A DNA stretch of 64,000 nucleotides from Linepithema humile. Lineage: Eukaryota; Arthropoda; Insecta; Hymenoptera; Formicidae. The DNA lies in the NCBI RefSeq assembly GCF_040581485.1, contig NC_090134.1, positions 14,623,501 through 14,687,500 of the forward strand. The letters run 5' to 3'. The notes under the pieces are model-generated. The model worked only from the letters and a program-made list of their open reading frames with translations, was not told the origin of the DNA and ran no database searches. A program made the position numbers and the translations under genes. Positions 24,321 through 37,500 of this stretch are shown here, in pieces (positions within the stretch are counted from its first letter, which is position 1; each line of letters starts with the position of its first letter).

Positions 24321-26899
24321 TTTTTGGCTTTAATTAGATAATGACAACTTTTATTTTCAACAGCCTTGTTTTTGCTGTAGTACATGCTATCTGAAATATG
24401 CAGAGTAACAAGAGTAGCATAGTCATGTTTGCAGATTAAAAAAGTATCATTAGTAAATACCGTGGAAAGTAGAAAATGCTTCAGATCGATCATCAAATAG
24501 AGAATATATACAGGATGCTATAAAACTGTAATTTTGTAAAGCAAAAAGCAAGCATACACGTATATTTTATAAAACACAAAAAAAAAAAAGAAATTGATAT
24601 CTTTTGAAGATAGTGAAATAAAAGTTCAACAACCACTTATGTCATTATTGATTTTAATAATGTTAATTTTCTCAAGAAGAAAATATGTTTCATTGTAAAA
24701 CAGAAGGCACGTGCACGCAGTGCATTTTATAATTGGTTTCTAAAAACAAATAAAATTCCATGGTTGTTTTATTTTAATAAGATCATAAAATAATTTTATT
24801 TATGTAAATATTATGTTTAACAATTGTGTGTGCCAAATTCTGTGGATTATTAAAATGCATCGCAGTTCTCATAAAACGCCTCATTAATAACATACAATGT
24901 ATTATAATGAATGATTATTTATCTTGCATTAATTGAAATGATAGAGATTCATTTAGAAGATTATTATTTTTCAACATGAACATTTGCGTATAGTAGATTT
25001 ACAGCAAAAGTGGTTTCAATTTTCAGCAAAATGTAGAAATTGTCGCAAATTCAATAATGAACTACATGTAAACCGATTAAATTGTCTTTGATAAGCGTTT
25101 GATTTCTGAAGGTACTTTCTATTTTCGATTATTACCGATCGCTACTACAGATTTATACGACTTTTCTAGCACGTCATTCTATGTATGTAGAATTACGGAA
25201 GATATATTTATTACAGCATGAATTTACACGAAACAATTATTTTAAAAACGCATCAGCATTGTAAAATCAAGAGATGCATAATGCAAGGTGCATAATACAA
25301 TGTATAAGATTACATTAGATCTATTCTCTCCAATGGAATTTGGAAATGAATTTATTTCTAGAAGAAATTTTATCTTTTCAGTAATCTGTAAAAGCTTTGT
25401 ATATTGTATACTTCTCGGCAATTGAATTTTAATTTCTTTTGTTCTCAAATAAGAACAAACTCTTCACAAACACTACCAAACACCTTGAACCAAATTTTGA
25501 TAGTAAGATGAAGTTCATATCTGATGTATATACATGCATACTAAATAGTATGAATATTGAGGCAATAATTTTTAAACAAAGTCAACATTGGAATTTACAA
25601 CATTTATTCCTTATTCGATTTGTAATGTATATAGCTCAATATTAAAATATTAACTCATGCAAATTCTTGCAACTAAAGTAATATTACATATTAGTCCTAA
25701 TTTTTCATTTGTTGCAAGAAGTTTGAAGAAAATAATTTTATTTAGACTTTTCCGTGGCAATGCTGAAGTGTTTTACATCGAATTGAGGGTAGTTGCCCGA
25801 AAGAGTTAACTAACATCTGTAGTCAATATATTCTCATACAACTATTTTGTATGAGATATAATAACATACAATAGATAAATATTCTCGATAAATATTATTT
25901 TGTTATTATTATTATCGTCATTATATAAATACGATATAAAATATAAAATTTTATTGAGATAGATATCAGTATATCTTTCTAGGAAATAATTAATCGTGAA
26001 ATGTAACGTACGTAATGCGAAAAATCATAACCATTCTTGATAATTATATGATCTAGTTTTATTTTTAAATTTAAATAATATATAGGCATTTTGTAAAATT
26101 AAAACAGTGACAGTGGAAAAAATGTATGTAAAATGCTGCCTGCATCGCAAATTAATTATTTGAATTAAAGCTTAAAGAAGACAACTAAGGCTGTTTAATC
26201 CAATGCATTGATAAGATAATAAAGACGATAAGTGTTAAACTATGAATGAATTTTTATCCATTTGCTGATCCTTCCAAATAATATATCATTTAAATTGTAC
26301 ATTTAATCAACGTAATACATTCGAATATACTATTTCTTTTACTCTATATGACAATATGATTAAAAGTTCATAGTATTGTTTCATTTCGTTTGTAATGTAC
26401 ATCAAACACGACAGATAAAAGCAGAACAAGTATGCAAATAGGAAGGCATAAGTAAAATCACACATGTAAAACTAGTATTTTCTCGTGGAATAATCCAAAA
26501 TTATTACCTTCTCGACAAGCTAATGGATGAATAAAGAACAAATGCAGAAGTATAAAGATTTCTTTATATTCTTCTATACATATATATGTTGTGCTTCAAC
26601 TGACACATTGATAAAAAACATAAAGTATATACACTGCAACGCGTATAATCAAATAGTAACAAACTACATCCTGCCAGTTGTAATACAACAAAGACTTGTA
26701 ACTCTTCTCATATTGCGCGTACAGTTTATACAGTTAAATCTACAGTGTATACATATAACAAATATTTTTACAATATTACAATATTCGCGCACACACGCAC
26801 ACACTTAGTGTGCACACGATATGCGTGTGCGTATGTACACATACGTATGCATATATACCAGTAATATACAAATGCATTTTCATCCGTACACATAAAACC

Positions 26900-28214
26900 T
26901 TATTTTGTAGGCGAAAACGAAGTCGGACTTAATATACGCGAATGCATTTCCCTTATTAACGGTACGGTATAAGCGACACATTCATCCCAACCTGGTGATC
27001 TCCACGCACTTTCGCGTGTTTCCTTACGTGATTGAAGATCCTTATAACCTAAAAATGAAGATCAACATAGTCAATAAGTACAAAAATGGACAAGTGACAT
27101 ATAGAAGATAATGTAACATTAAGTACAGAGAGATAATGTAATATAATGTAATAGTAAGTACAAAGAGTTTTTAACTTACACCAAATATGGTGAACATTGT
27201 ACAGTCTACCAATTTGCGAAAAGTAACCAGCAAATGGTTCATCATTGTTGCGTCTATAATTAATAGCTTTGGCCCAATTGTTTCCCCATTCTATCATTGT
27301 ACCTGGTTTTAAACTATAACTGCGTATTTCATATTTGTTTGAGCCTTTTCGTTTCTCCAACGGTGGCCAGTAACTGAACGCCAACAGATACTGCAAATGA
27401 CGTGATCTTAAGTAATTCCCTCTTTCCTTGAGTAGTCGCTGGTAAGCCTGAAGAATACAAGAGAAAAATCATTAATATAATCACGAGTACATAGATATAC
27501 TGTTTTTATGTCTTGTTTAAACAAGCAAAATATTTTATACCTCATCTTTGGAAAACACAGTTTGCGCATAATCTATACGTTCAAATCCACCTGTGTATTG
27601 CCATAAATGTATGGCCTGATCCAAATCTCCCACTTCTACTGTCCATGAGCCAACTAATTCACAATTTAATTCTGATTTTTTTGAATGTATAAGATTGACA
27701 TTTTCCTCGCTGTAATAATATAGAAAAGCAAATGTTACGTAAATGTTTAATAACTCATTAAACCGAATAATTTATGTATAAATAAAAGAAATATTGTACA
27801 TGACTTTTCACGAATTAATTCACGGATTACATCGGGCTTATAGATCAGACAATCATGCACTCAAAGTCAAAAATATGTCGACTTACTAGTTGGCCAAATA
27901 TTTGTCAATCGAGTCTGGCCGAATGTTATGAGTATGCAGCGCGTAAATGACCTCCTTATCGGAGAGCATTCGTGAGTGCGACTCTTTCGTAGGCTCGATT
28001 TTCCTCACCAAGAGCTTGCTTATCCATCCCTCACTGATGTCTCTTTGGACTGATGATCTTGTCAAGGATCTACGAAAACACACAATCTGATTATCCGTTT
28101 CGTAACTGTAAAACCGTTTTGCACATACCGTGCGGCGACGAGCAACGGCAGATTCCTGTTGCCGGCAAACGTGTTCGGCACGGCTCGAAATTTTCTCCTT
28201 AAAACGGCGGCCAT
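26900..28214 (-). CDS. Nipsnap: NipSnap family mitochondrial protein
   Basis: Five exons on the minus strand: 28214-28129, 28069-27887, 27709-27541, 27447-27180, 27048-26900. All introns are GT-AG and the frame is continuous, giving 284 aa, the same length as human NIPSNAP1 as I recall it. NIPSNAP proteins are mitochondrial and in mammals act as signals on damaged mitochondria for mitophagy. The N-terminus (about 1-30) is rich in Arg and hydrophobic residues with no acids, as in a mitochondrial presequence. Family blocks seen: GWISKLLVRKIEPTKESHSR, then SDKEVIYALHTHNIRPDS, then ELVGSWTVEVGDLDQAIHLW, TGGFERIDYAQ, RSYSLKPGTMIEWGNNW and a C-terminal HSRILSP block. These match the tandem NIPSNAP (dimeric alpha-beta barrel) domains. 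The start ATG is the only one that opens exon 1 in frame. The nearest upstream DNA is GC-rich. Confidence 0.96.
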
Positions 28215-29574
28215 TTCCTACTGGATCGTCGCGCGCGAATCTCCACTGCCGTCTGCTCGGTCGAGCTTGTGATTCAGCCCCGAGGGTTCTGCGATTGTGA
28301 CGGGACACACGGCGCTCCTGACGAAATTCTGCGGAGAACCGCCAATTTGTGCGGCCGGTTTATTTATATTCGTAATCTCCATGCGTGATTTTTTTTTCTC
28401 CTATACGAAAAGGCGAAACTTACGGCCATCGAAAATGTCCACATCTTATGAACATAGACGTACTACATCTGGCATATGATGCATACCGTGATGCAATTTC
28501 TCATTCACCGAAACACGATTGTTTCCACTCCTGTAAAATGCGTTCATCTAGCTCGTTCTTTCATGCCAACAATACTCTCATACGATCGATACTCTAATAT
28601 AGCATTTTATCTGTTTATTTCGGAGAAATTTATAGAGTATCAGGTGATTCTGAGAATAAAATTATTTTCAATCATGTCATTCAATTCTGTCGGTCGATGC
28701 AAGCCATGCAAGCTTGAGACTTGAATACGTTACTTTACACCTAAATATTTGTTTTGTCTGTGACGATTAATTATCAAATTATCTCATTTTCTTTATTCGA
28801 GAAATGAAAGATTAGTTATGTAATCAGTATGTGTCCTTTTTTTCAATCTTCACAGGCTTTTTTTTACTCGCAGTGCCTTTCAGATGTATCTTGACAATTT
28901 TAAGGGTTTACAATAAGTCAATGAATGATTAAACGGCAAAAGCCTGAAAAAAGAGACTTTCTCCGTTCTTAATTGACAACCTACTCCGAGCAATCGATTC
29001 GGCTGAATTACTTGCAGAGTTGGCGAAGGAGGGCGCCAGTTGACACTTGCCAGAAAGAACGTTTCTCGTTGAAGATACTAACCGGCACCGTCGTTGTCGC
29101 CATCGTCGTTTGCCGGTACACACAGTGAGGCGCATATAGTGCTTGATTGAGTCAAGTTTAAGTCGTTTAGTCGGTTATTTGGAAATCACCGACAACGTAC
29201 CCTCATTCGTATTGTCATACGAAAACAAAATAAAGGACGACAGTCGAGCGTTAAGGTGGGTGTCTCAGGTCGATCTGTCAATTGTCCGTTACATGATGAT
29301 GAACGTTCGGTTGCTTAGGTTGCTTAGGTTAGGTGGTTGGTGGTAAAAGGACATCGGTTACGCATTCACACCCTGATCGCGTTTTTATTCGGCTTACTCA
29401 TCGTTCGACGTAGCGTCATATTAATGTTAGTATGACAATATCTACAAGTGGCCCGTGTAAAAATAGTACCGTGAGACACAAATTGATGAATTAATCGTCT
29501 TCGGCCATTTGTCTAACAAATAATAAATCTGATCTTGACTGCGCTTTCACTTTTCATGTTGAAAGTGAGACTAT
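28215..29574. other. Upstream of Nipsnap; no gene seen
   Basis: The first 150 bp or so should hold the Nipsnap promoter and 5' UTR. Moderately GC-rich sequence at about 28960-29130 and 29230-29420 has open frames on both strands, but no recognisable domain. A short TTAGG-like run occurs near 29310-29335 but is too short to be a telomere-like array. Confidence 0.45.
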
Positions 29575-30170
29575 ATGCAAATCTTGATTGGAAAAAAGAT
29601 GAAAGATAACATTGCAAGCGGAGATATAGAAAATAGCATGAAAGAACAGGTGAGACTGTTAAAGCTCTCCTACACGCACTAAAATTTTTCGTACAACTGC
29701 AATCCCCAGAAGATTGATTATATTATTACGAAAAAAATTAGAATTGTACTCTTGATTTTTGCACAGTGTAAGCTTAATAATTGAACAAAGAATCGTTCGA
29801 TTATTTGACAGATTTTACGATTTATTCATTGTATAACAATTTAATAGGCAATTCAGTGAAATTTGGTGTGACTTAATAGTTTGAAAATTGCAAAATATTT
29901 TACACATTGCTGTTAGTTTTTCGCGCTTATTTACTGTTTGCATTAAGCTCAATATATATGGCGAACATAGCCGACATATGCGGCATATCGTTCTCGCCGG
30001 CGGTTATTTCTGATCTTGCTTACGAAAGATCTGGATTTAACTACTACACAAATGGAATGCCCACCTTTCGTTATTCTAATGGCGCTGCCACACATCCAAC
30101 ATTTGATTTAAAACGTCGATTTTACAAAATGCTATTTAACTTTATGTCTCGTAATACGAGCGAACAATAG
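29575..30170 (+). CDS. Candidate small two-exon gene, function unknown
   Basis: Weak prediction. An ATG at 29575 opens 25 codons, ending MKEQ, to a good donor (CAG|GTGAGA, exon end 29649). A frame open from 29880, right after an AG preceded by a poor pyrimidine tract, continues in the same phase to a TAG at 30168-30170. The joined product would be about 122 aa. The second exon starts with about 30 mostly hydrophobic residues (LLLVFRAYLLFALSSIYMA included), then a polar, Tyr- and Asn-rich part with an RR pair, ending in SRNTSEQ. It would look like a small one-pass membrane or secreted protein. I recognise no family. It could equally be chance: the acceptor is weak and the base composition resembles the flanks. 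Confidence 0.2.
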
Positions 30171-30250
30171 GAGCACGTGTTACGACTCAACGAAATTTAA
30201 AGACCTCATCACAAGTCAAGTGAGAATGTACTGTTATTTTTTATATTACT

Positions 30251-30604
30251 CTAATTTACAGCCAAAAATTATTTTGAACCAAACAAGGTGTTTCTTATAG
30301 ATTTTTGGATGCTGAAAACGATGAGTAAGATATCGAAATAAAAAAAAATGCATTTTATAGGGGATGAATAATACATTCATGATTTCTGATCAGAATTTCA
30401 AGATAACGTTAACCTTTCTTACAAAAAAATATCAAATATCGCAAAAAAAAAAAACCCATTTTTTACATATTAAACCTTAATTATTTAGGAAATCTGACGT
30501 GCTGGTGAAATTTGGTTTGCGGCATCGTTTTCAGCATCCAAAAATCTATAAGAAACACCTTGTCAGATTCAAAACAATTAAAAAAAATTTTTTTTTGTAA
30601 ACTA
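30251..30604. mobile_element. MITE-like inverted-repeat element, about 354 bp
   Basis: A near-perfect inverted pair: ACAAGGTGTTTCTTATAGAT from 30283 with TTTTGGATGCTGAAAACGAT continuing, and its inverse ending at 30563. Weaker inverted similarity extends outward to CTAATTTACA (30251) and TGTAAACTAG (to 30604). About 200 bp of AT-rich noncoding DNA lies between the arms. Confidence 0.85.
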
Positions 30605-30897
30605 GTGTTATTTTCCATCGTGTTTATGCTCAAATGATTTCAACATATATGTATATAGATTAATAATTAACTTTTAATTTACAATATATTGATTGGACTT
30701 TTCAATTCGTATTATTCCCAACTCTCGTACCATCATCAATGCCCGAAATTAAATCTATAGACGGTTCAAGCACTCCATTATGATACACTATAAAGGCGAT
30801 AAGATAAAAATTATAAATGATTACTAAAAAATAGGATTGATAGGGCACAAAAAATTACTATAACAAGAATGTTAAGTAATATATCTAAATCTGTTAC

Positions 30898-31344
30898 TAC
30901 ATGGAAAAAAAGAATTTGCTGGCAAATTTTACGCTGTCATAACAAACTATCTTATTAATTATTATATGAACAGCAAAGAGATTTATTACAGATATTAACT
31001 TCATTTGCTGAAAATAATTTTGCTAAATCATCAAATCGCTGTTATAACAAATTGATTTTTTTTTTTGCCAAAATTTGTCGCTTAGCAACGACAATTTCGC
31101 TACAATAGCAAAATGCATTTGATAGAAATAAATTAATTTTGTTTTGGTAGCAAATTAATGTGTCTTTTTACGAACAAATATGCACGCCAAAATTTATGTA
31201 TTCTGCCGACGAAACAGATTTTGCTGATATATGAAGCAATTTGAAAAATTAATTATGGCAGCGAAATTTTATCGTTTTCACGTCTAATATGCAATAGCAA
31301 CGACGATTTCGCTGCGATAGCAAATTCTTTTTTTTTTCGGTGTA
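30898..31344. mobile_element. MITE-like element with internal direct repeats, about 447 bp
   Basis: The ends are inverted: TACATGGAAAAAAAGAATTT on the left and, inverted, a TACACCG(A)nGAATTTGCT end on the right. Inside, a roughly 30-bp block (AGCAACGACAATTTCGCTAC and its variant AGCAACGACGATTTCGCTGC) occurs twice in the same direction, at about 31085-31115 and 31297-31326. There is no coding frame. Confidence 0.7.
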
Positions 31345-33560
31345 TAAAGACAATGCTGATGACACTCAATTGTTCTTTACACTTGGTACAAAACAAGTTC
31401 TTACCGCCGCGTTACCTTGGTGTGTTTTCGCGTTTTACACAACTCTAATTCTGTTATTTTCAATGAATGACGAGTCAAATTATTTACATCCAACAGAAGC
31501 ACATGTAACGATTAATAATAGTAATTATCTTAAACAAAAAAAATAAATATGAGAAAAAGAGCATTCTATGATATCTATTGAACTTCGTTCCGATTAACTT
31601 GTCTCGAAAAATATCTTGCATTTTCTGTCTTCAAATCGCGAACTGCATACTTGAGCAATCATATGCGAGAAGCATATAAAGTATTTTTAAGAAATTCAAC
31701 GTGACCGCTTATCATATTTTCGCGCGTTTGTATCTGAAAGGTGTGTATAATAATGATACTTATCTGCAAAATATTGTAAATTTCTTTGTAGATGAGCAAA
31801 TACATCCAGAGTAATGTTGATAGATAAAAATATAGAGAAGTATGTTTAAAATACAGATTAAATTATATAACTGTCAACAGCTTAATGATTAGAATTTGAA
31901 AAAGAATTATCCTATCGAAATCCTTTGATTGCTACAATAGTACAGTGTCGATTAATTTCAATTAGGTGCGCTGTTATCAATTTATAGTTTCAATCATACT
32001 TAAGATCTTGACAAACGATATAAACAAACAGTGATTAATTTTTTCTGAGCGCGATACGATCTCTGTTTATCATTTATATTTACAACAGTTATCTTTTTAC
32101 AATTTCCATTGATAACGATGAAAAAAGATACAGTGAAGATGAAGTGTACATTTAATTGTACCCTATTTCTAAACGCACAACAATAGGAGAAAAAAAATTT
32201 CTTTTCAGTTTTAACAACTTCCCTCGTATTTATCTAAATACTTTTTTTTTAGAAATTATTTCTTAAAGCTGGAAAAATTTCGTATCTTCTTTCTCTTATC
32301 ACAAAACTACATATATCGTAAAAAATTCAAATTTTAAAATTAGAAAAATTTTAATTATACGAAATATTGAACTGTAACCTCAAATCCACTCGAAACAGCA
32401 TCCGGAAATGCGAATAGTTTTTTGTTTTCACGCAAAGTTGCGTTAAAATTGCATGTAATTGATGTGGTCCGCCTATCGATAGGCAAGCTGATACACATGC
32501 AGCTTGAGAACAAGCGAACTGTCTGGGTATTCCATTTTTTTATCTTCTTGTACGAATATGTGTGAAATAAATCTGCATGCTTCGTGCAACTCTCACGCGA
32601 ACCGCGTGTGCGATCAATGCATCAGTATCGAGCGAAATGTATCGGCGTGTTTGAAAAGTTCATATTTTATATACGCTGATACACATTTGCATCGTTATTC
32701 GCAATTCGCGAACACATTTTGCCCGGTCTTGATGCTGATATCGAGCGTAAAGATTTACGTGACGCACGACATCGTTTTCCAGCCGTGCCGACGCTTCAGC
32801 GAATAGAAAATAACGTCTCCTTATCTCTCATTATATCTCTTTTACATAGCTTTCGCTCTCTTTCTCTGTCTCCGTGTCTTTACGTCATTAATTTATCTAA
32901 AGATGTAAATATCTTGTACTTCCGTGTAGAGCGAAACGCGCATACCGCGTGCGCGGCGCGTGCCAATTTTCTTCGGTTTGCCACACGGCGAGTGTGCCTT
33001 GAGCCGATGACGGTGGTTGACACGCATTCGCAACGTGATGATAACGTTTTTTCAAATGTATTCGCAGCCGCGGTGCAGCTTTCGGTCAGACACGCTTAAC
33101 GCTAAAGCGGCTATGACTCACCGTGAATCTTCTAAGTTTATCGCGAAAACACCATTTGATCCTCCGATATATCCGCGTCGTGTAAAAGTATTGAAAAAAG
33201 GAAATTTCTTATTTTACTTTACTTTATTATTTCGATAACCACTTCAATATCTCGAAAGCTTTACGCACGAAGGAATTACTGTGCAAGAACATGTTTTATT
33301 TACAAAAGTGCATTCCCACAGTAAATTCTTCGTTGATTGTGATGCGACGCCATTGAGGATTCAATTAAAATTGCAAAACGTTATATGCGTTATTTATTCG
33401 TCTAGATGCAATAGAAGAGAAATATGATGATCTTGTGTTAAGAAAAAATTTGAAATCAAAATATTGGAGTAAGAAACAGAAAATTGACGATAACTCGGTT
33501 GTTTCGAAACTAACAATCATTTTTACCGATTACGGTTTAAATTGCAATACTGTAGGCAAA
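31345..33560. other. Intergenic, no gene supported
   Basis: AT-rich to about 32450, then more balanced with CpG from 32500 to 33130. The plus-strand frame 31340-31546 starts inside the neighbouring MITE end without an ATG and has one hydrophobic stretch; I do not call it. The frames at 32504-33238 lack domains. Nothing else was recognised. Confidence 0.4.
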
Positions 33561-34555
33561 TTATCTGCCAAAAAATCGTCGCGTAACGCAGATGTCGCGC
33601 GCGCGCGGGCGCTTAAGGAGGCCGAGTGGCCATTCGCAAGGTGGAGAACACGTTAGCGGTGCGTTCGACCGTAGTCGATCGGTATCCGCGGTCAGTAGTC
33701 GATCAGAGGCGCATCGCGGAACGACATTATCTGTACCCATCTCGCCGCGATGACCATCACGGTCGCCATCGCCGCGACCGACGAATACCGTACGCAGCGC
33801 GGAATATTCGCGGATACGCTGGGTAATCAACGGTGGTGCGGCCGCGCGATATCTCGCGGTCGCACGGAGCAGGGAGGGAGCCCCTGTGTGTTTACGCGAC
33901 AACACACCCGGATGGATCGGCGATGACGGTGGCGGTCGAGAGGGCGATCGGTCGCGCGGGTGGCCGGCCCGAAAGGTCGCGGCCCCGTCATTGATATGGT
34001 TATAGGGAATGCACTTTGGACCAAACGTTCGCGTCGGCTAAGAGGGATAAAGCGCGACGGTGTGACTTCAGTGTCGTCTTGGCCACGCAACGCGACACAC
34101 CGCAATCACAACGATCGACGCCGCTAAGCTGTTTGCTTACCGTCTTTATTTTTTTTTTTTTTTTCTTTTTTCCGCATCCCCGAGTCTTCCAATCTTTGCG
34201 AGCCGGCGGAATAAAACGCCGGGGAGCCATGGACACCAGCCAAGAACGACAGTAAACTGCGCCAAGCGAAGCTAAGCAGCGAAAAACGTTGCGCGCACGA
34301 GGTGATTGCGAGAGATTCAGGCGTACGCAAGCTGATTTCTATCGGAGGAAGAGAGAGAGAGAGAGAGAGAAAGTAGAAGGGCGAGAGAATAAAAGAGCCG
34401 CATCTTTCGTCTGTATGCGTTGATCGCACGTGACACGCGAGACATTCTGAACGAGGGCGATCGCGTTGACGCGACTAGACGCTGCCACCTTTTTCCACCT
34501 TCCACATTCTCGCGAGCATTTACAAGCGTAAGTTTATTGCGAAAATCGCGCCGAC
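33560..34555 (+). promoter_or_regulatory. CpG-rich Tps promoter and 5' UTR region
   Basis: About 1 kb of GC/CpG-dense DNA that ends directly at the Tps start codon at 34556. It includes a T-run (about 34148-34164) and a GA run (34349-34372). Overlapping open frames on both strands are composition artefacts. The position and the general pattern in this window support a promoter plus 5' UTR; the transcription start was not located. Confidence 0.5.
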
Positions 34556-37500
34556 ATGTCTACAGAACCGGGTAGCTTCACCTCCAACGGGAGCATGATC
34601 GTCGTAAGCAACAGGTTGCCATTTGTGCTAAAGAGAAACAATAGGACCGGTGAACTGGAGCGTAAAGCCAGGTTAGTATAACTCATTTCTCATTTAAAAC
34701 AAGATCGAATAAGTACTTTACGATAAGTGTCATTCTGCAATATCACTTCGACGAACCCTCCTCACCCATTTCTTCTGCATTGAGAGAAAAAAAATGGTTA
34801 CAGTAACCGTCATCGTACTATAATTTATAATATATTTTTCGACGTCAATCATATTTTTATAATGTTCTAACTATGCAAATTCCATCACTACTATGGTCAT
34901 TACAATCATAATTAATTAATTTGTATAATTATATCGTATGGTTGTTATATTCTATACTGAGATTTTTGTATGATAAAAACGTACTATCTTATTATATTTA
35001 TATTTAAAATCATTATAACTTATAGTCCAATTTTTACGTTTATTATTGCGTTATGGCAGCACTATGCATATAATTATTGCTAACATCATAGTAGCAATTC
35101 TTATAAAAATGAGTATCCTAACTATAATTATTTTACTATGCAATTCCAAATATCACACACTTTTCTTTTAGTATATCTTTTCTTTTTGAAAATATATACA
35201 TATATCAATTTTAGAATGGAATACAAATAATTATACGATCGAAAAAATATGTTGTCGTATGTTAAAAAGAATTTGAATGCATTTAATGTAGATAAACAAA
35301 ATTCTATTAATGTATCCGTTTGTATAAAACCACGTGCGAATTGGATGATGGAAAGGATTGTATTACGCTCATTATCAGTAGAGAGAAGCTCTATCCTATC
35401 ATTCTGTATTGTGATATTTATCGGTGTCTCTCGCCAATGGTTGCGTTCGAAGCGCTGTGTGTAATGTTTTTATCTTGTGCTGCGACATAAATTATCTTTC
35501 TAAAAAGAATTTTATTTTTTCTATATTTGATTAGAATACATAAATAGTTATCATATTTCAATTTTGCATGATAGCGTACTTTGGTGATAATGTTCAAATT
35601 ATATTGCATTTACTCAAGCAATTTTTCTCTTCTTCATATATTTACAATTTATAACTGGCCGACAGTTTAACTTGTTGCTTGTCAATTCATTTTTTATGTT
35701 TACGTCATTTTACATTTTATTTTCAACTGCAGAATTTTCGAAGAACGTGATTCGAGATAACAGATGCAATGAATTATTACGATTATATGTCGTTTATGCA
35801 GGTGCTATTGTTGTTATCTCTAATCAGCGGTAATTTTTTGTTCAATTATAAATAAAATGAAAGCCAGAGAAACGTTCTAGAATTGGAGACGCATACAACG
35901 AAATTCGTCGAAAGGAGTATGTCATCTTAATTAGTATGCAAGTTTCATTCCCAACAATGAAAAAATGTGGCAAACACATACGTCGTAATGTGATATAGAA
36001 GGCGCATCGTATCAGAAAATAAACACACATGTAGTCAACAATAACAGTGTGGTGATGTAAGGGAAGCGATAATGCAAATAACAAAGTTCACTGAAAACTT
36101 TCATATTTGAAGAATGATAGTCTGCTACGATCTCGTATGCTTGGCAAATATTTGACGATACAGTCTCAGAATACTAGACGCGACGCACTGTGTTTACACT
36201 TATCGACGAAAAGTCACTGCTAGTCCATAGTCCGAATTCGTCGATTGCAAGGCCAACGATCGAGGAGTTTCGATACGCGCCGCAAAATTTACCCGAAAGT
36301 GACTGGTATAATAACGACCGAAGTAATTAATTGAATTGATAAGAATGAGGTTAACACGCGCTGCTCGTATCAATTTGGCAAGCAAAACGTAAAATGTCTC
36401 CTTTAGTCTTATTCAAAATAACATTTTTTTCGATTAGCATAATCTAATCGCATTCATAAAGTATATACAGTCTTACAAAATGTCAGAATTTGTGTATTCG
36501 AAGTAGTAATCGGAGTAGATTACTGCGGTGCGCGAGTCCTCGCGATTTTCTTCTGCTTTTAGCATGAAAAAGATTATAATGTATACGAACAACAATAAAT
36601 ATTTCTTTAGTCTTAATTCATCTTCGACCTCTTAAACACGTATATAATTATTGAAGCGATCGATTCTAACGAAATGACAATAAGGTGTGCCCTTGATACG
36701 CAAAGATGACTAACGAAACATTTCCAGAAATCGTCTAACAAGTTTAATTGTCCTGGATTTTTCGAAGACGAAAGAACGCGTACCACCTGCGTCATAATCG
36801 GCGCACGTGGCTGCGACGTGTCTGCGACGGCATTCGCGGAAGTTGCAAGTATAAGTTCCTAGACGCGGATGTCTCGAATCATCATCTAATCGCAGCGTCA
36901 AGTTCGCACCGAATCGTGGAAAAATACTAACGCAAATGCCATTACTCTCGATTATTGTTTGCGAACCGATAATTTGAACCAGTTAAATTCGAGATGACTC
37001 GGCATAAAACATATCAATATATTAGATTATGCTATTTATTGCACATGTGCAAATCGAAACAAGTATCTTTTAGATTTGTTGTATAAACATACCTTTTTTA
37101 TTATACATATCGCCCAATGTTGTTGCGTGAATCAAGAATATGTAATAAGATCAATATCAGATTATCGAAGAATAATTAACATTCAAATAATAAGTTAAAC
37201 AAGTAATTGTAATATTGTGATTTCGTGTCTAATTTTTCAAATTTGCTTATTTTCAAGAACTACTTATAGTATTTCGAAAGTGTTGGATTGTGTAATTTCA
37301 GGATTTTCCCGAATCTCAATCTGTCTACATTTTTGTTAAGCAACGCGCAGTTGACACATAAATTAAATATTCATTTTTGATTACGTTTGCAATCAAATTT
37401 TGCCAGTATCGCGATTTTTTAAGCATGCTATTCGAAAAATAACTCCATTTATAAGAAAACCGAAATTACTTATTACACAATTCAATAGATTGTATTAGAT

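Larger units (their letters stand above)
19063..26899. other. Intergenic region between Tao and Nipsnap (convergent 3' ends)
   Basis: Tao (plus) and Nipsnap (minus) converge on this 7.8 kb AT-rich stretch, so both 3' UTRs lie here. It contains a GA microsatellite (19354-19400), two adjoining foldback elements (19924-20299 and 20304-21244), a (TA)n hairpin (24255-24320), a poly-A run near 23647-23662, and a CA/TG-rich palindromic area near 26788-26850. No frame has a recognisable domain or exon structure. From 21250 to 24200 and from 24330 to 26500 I see only AT-rich sequence. Confidence 0.6.

Noticed and set aside
24504..24530. TATACAGGATGCTATAAAAC, similar to the end of the foldback elements near 20 kb
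   Set aside because: No matching inverted end was found nearby, so it may be a chance match or a solo remnant.
29305..29340. TTAGG-like run resembling the insect telomere repeat
   Set aside because: Only two or three imperfect units (TTGCTTAGG, TTAGG); too short to be a telomeric insertion.
31340..31546. 68-codon frame with a hydrophobic stretch
   Set aside because: It begins with GTG inside the end of a MITE and has no supported upstream exon; not enough to call a gene.
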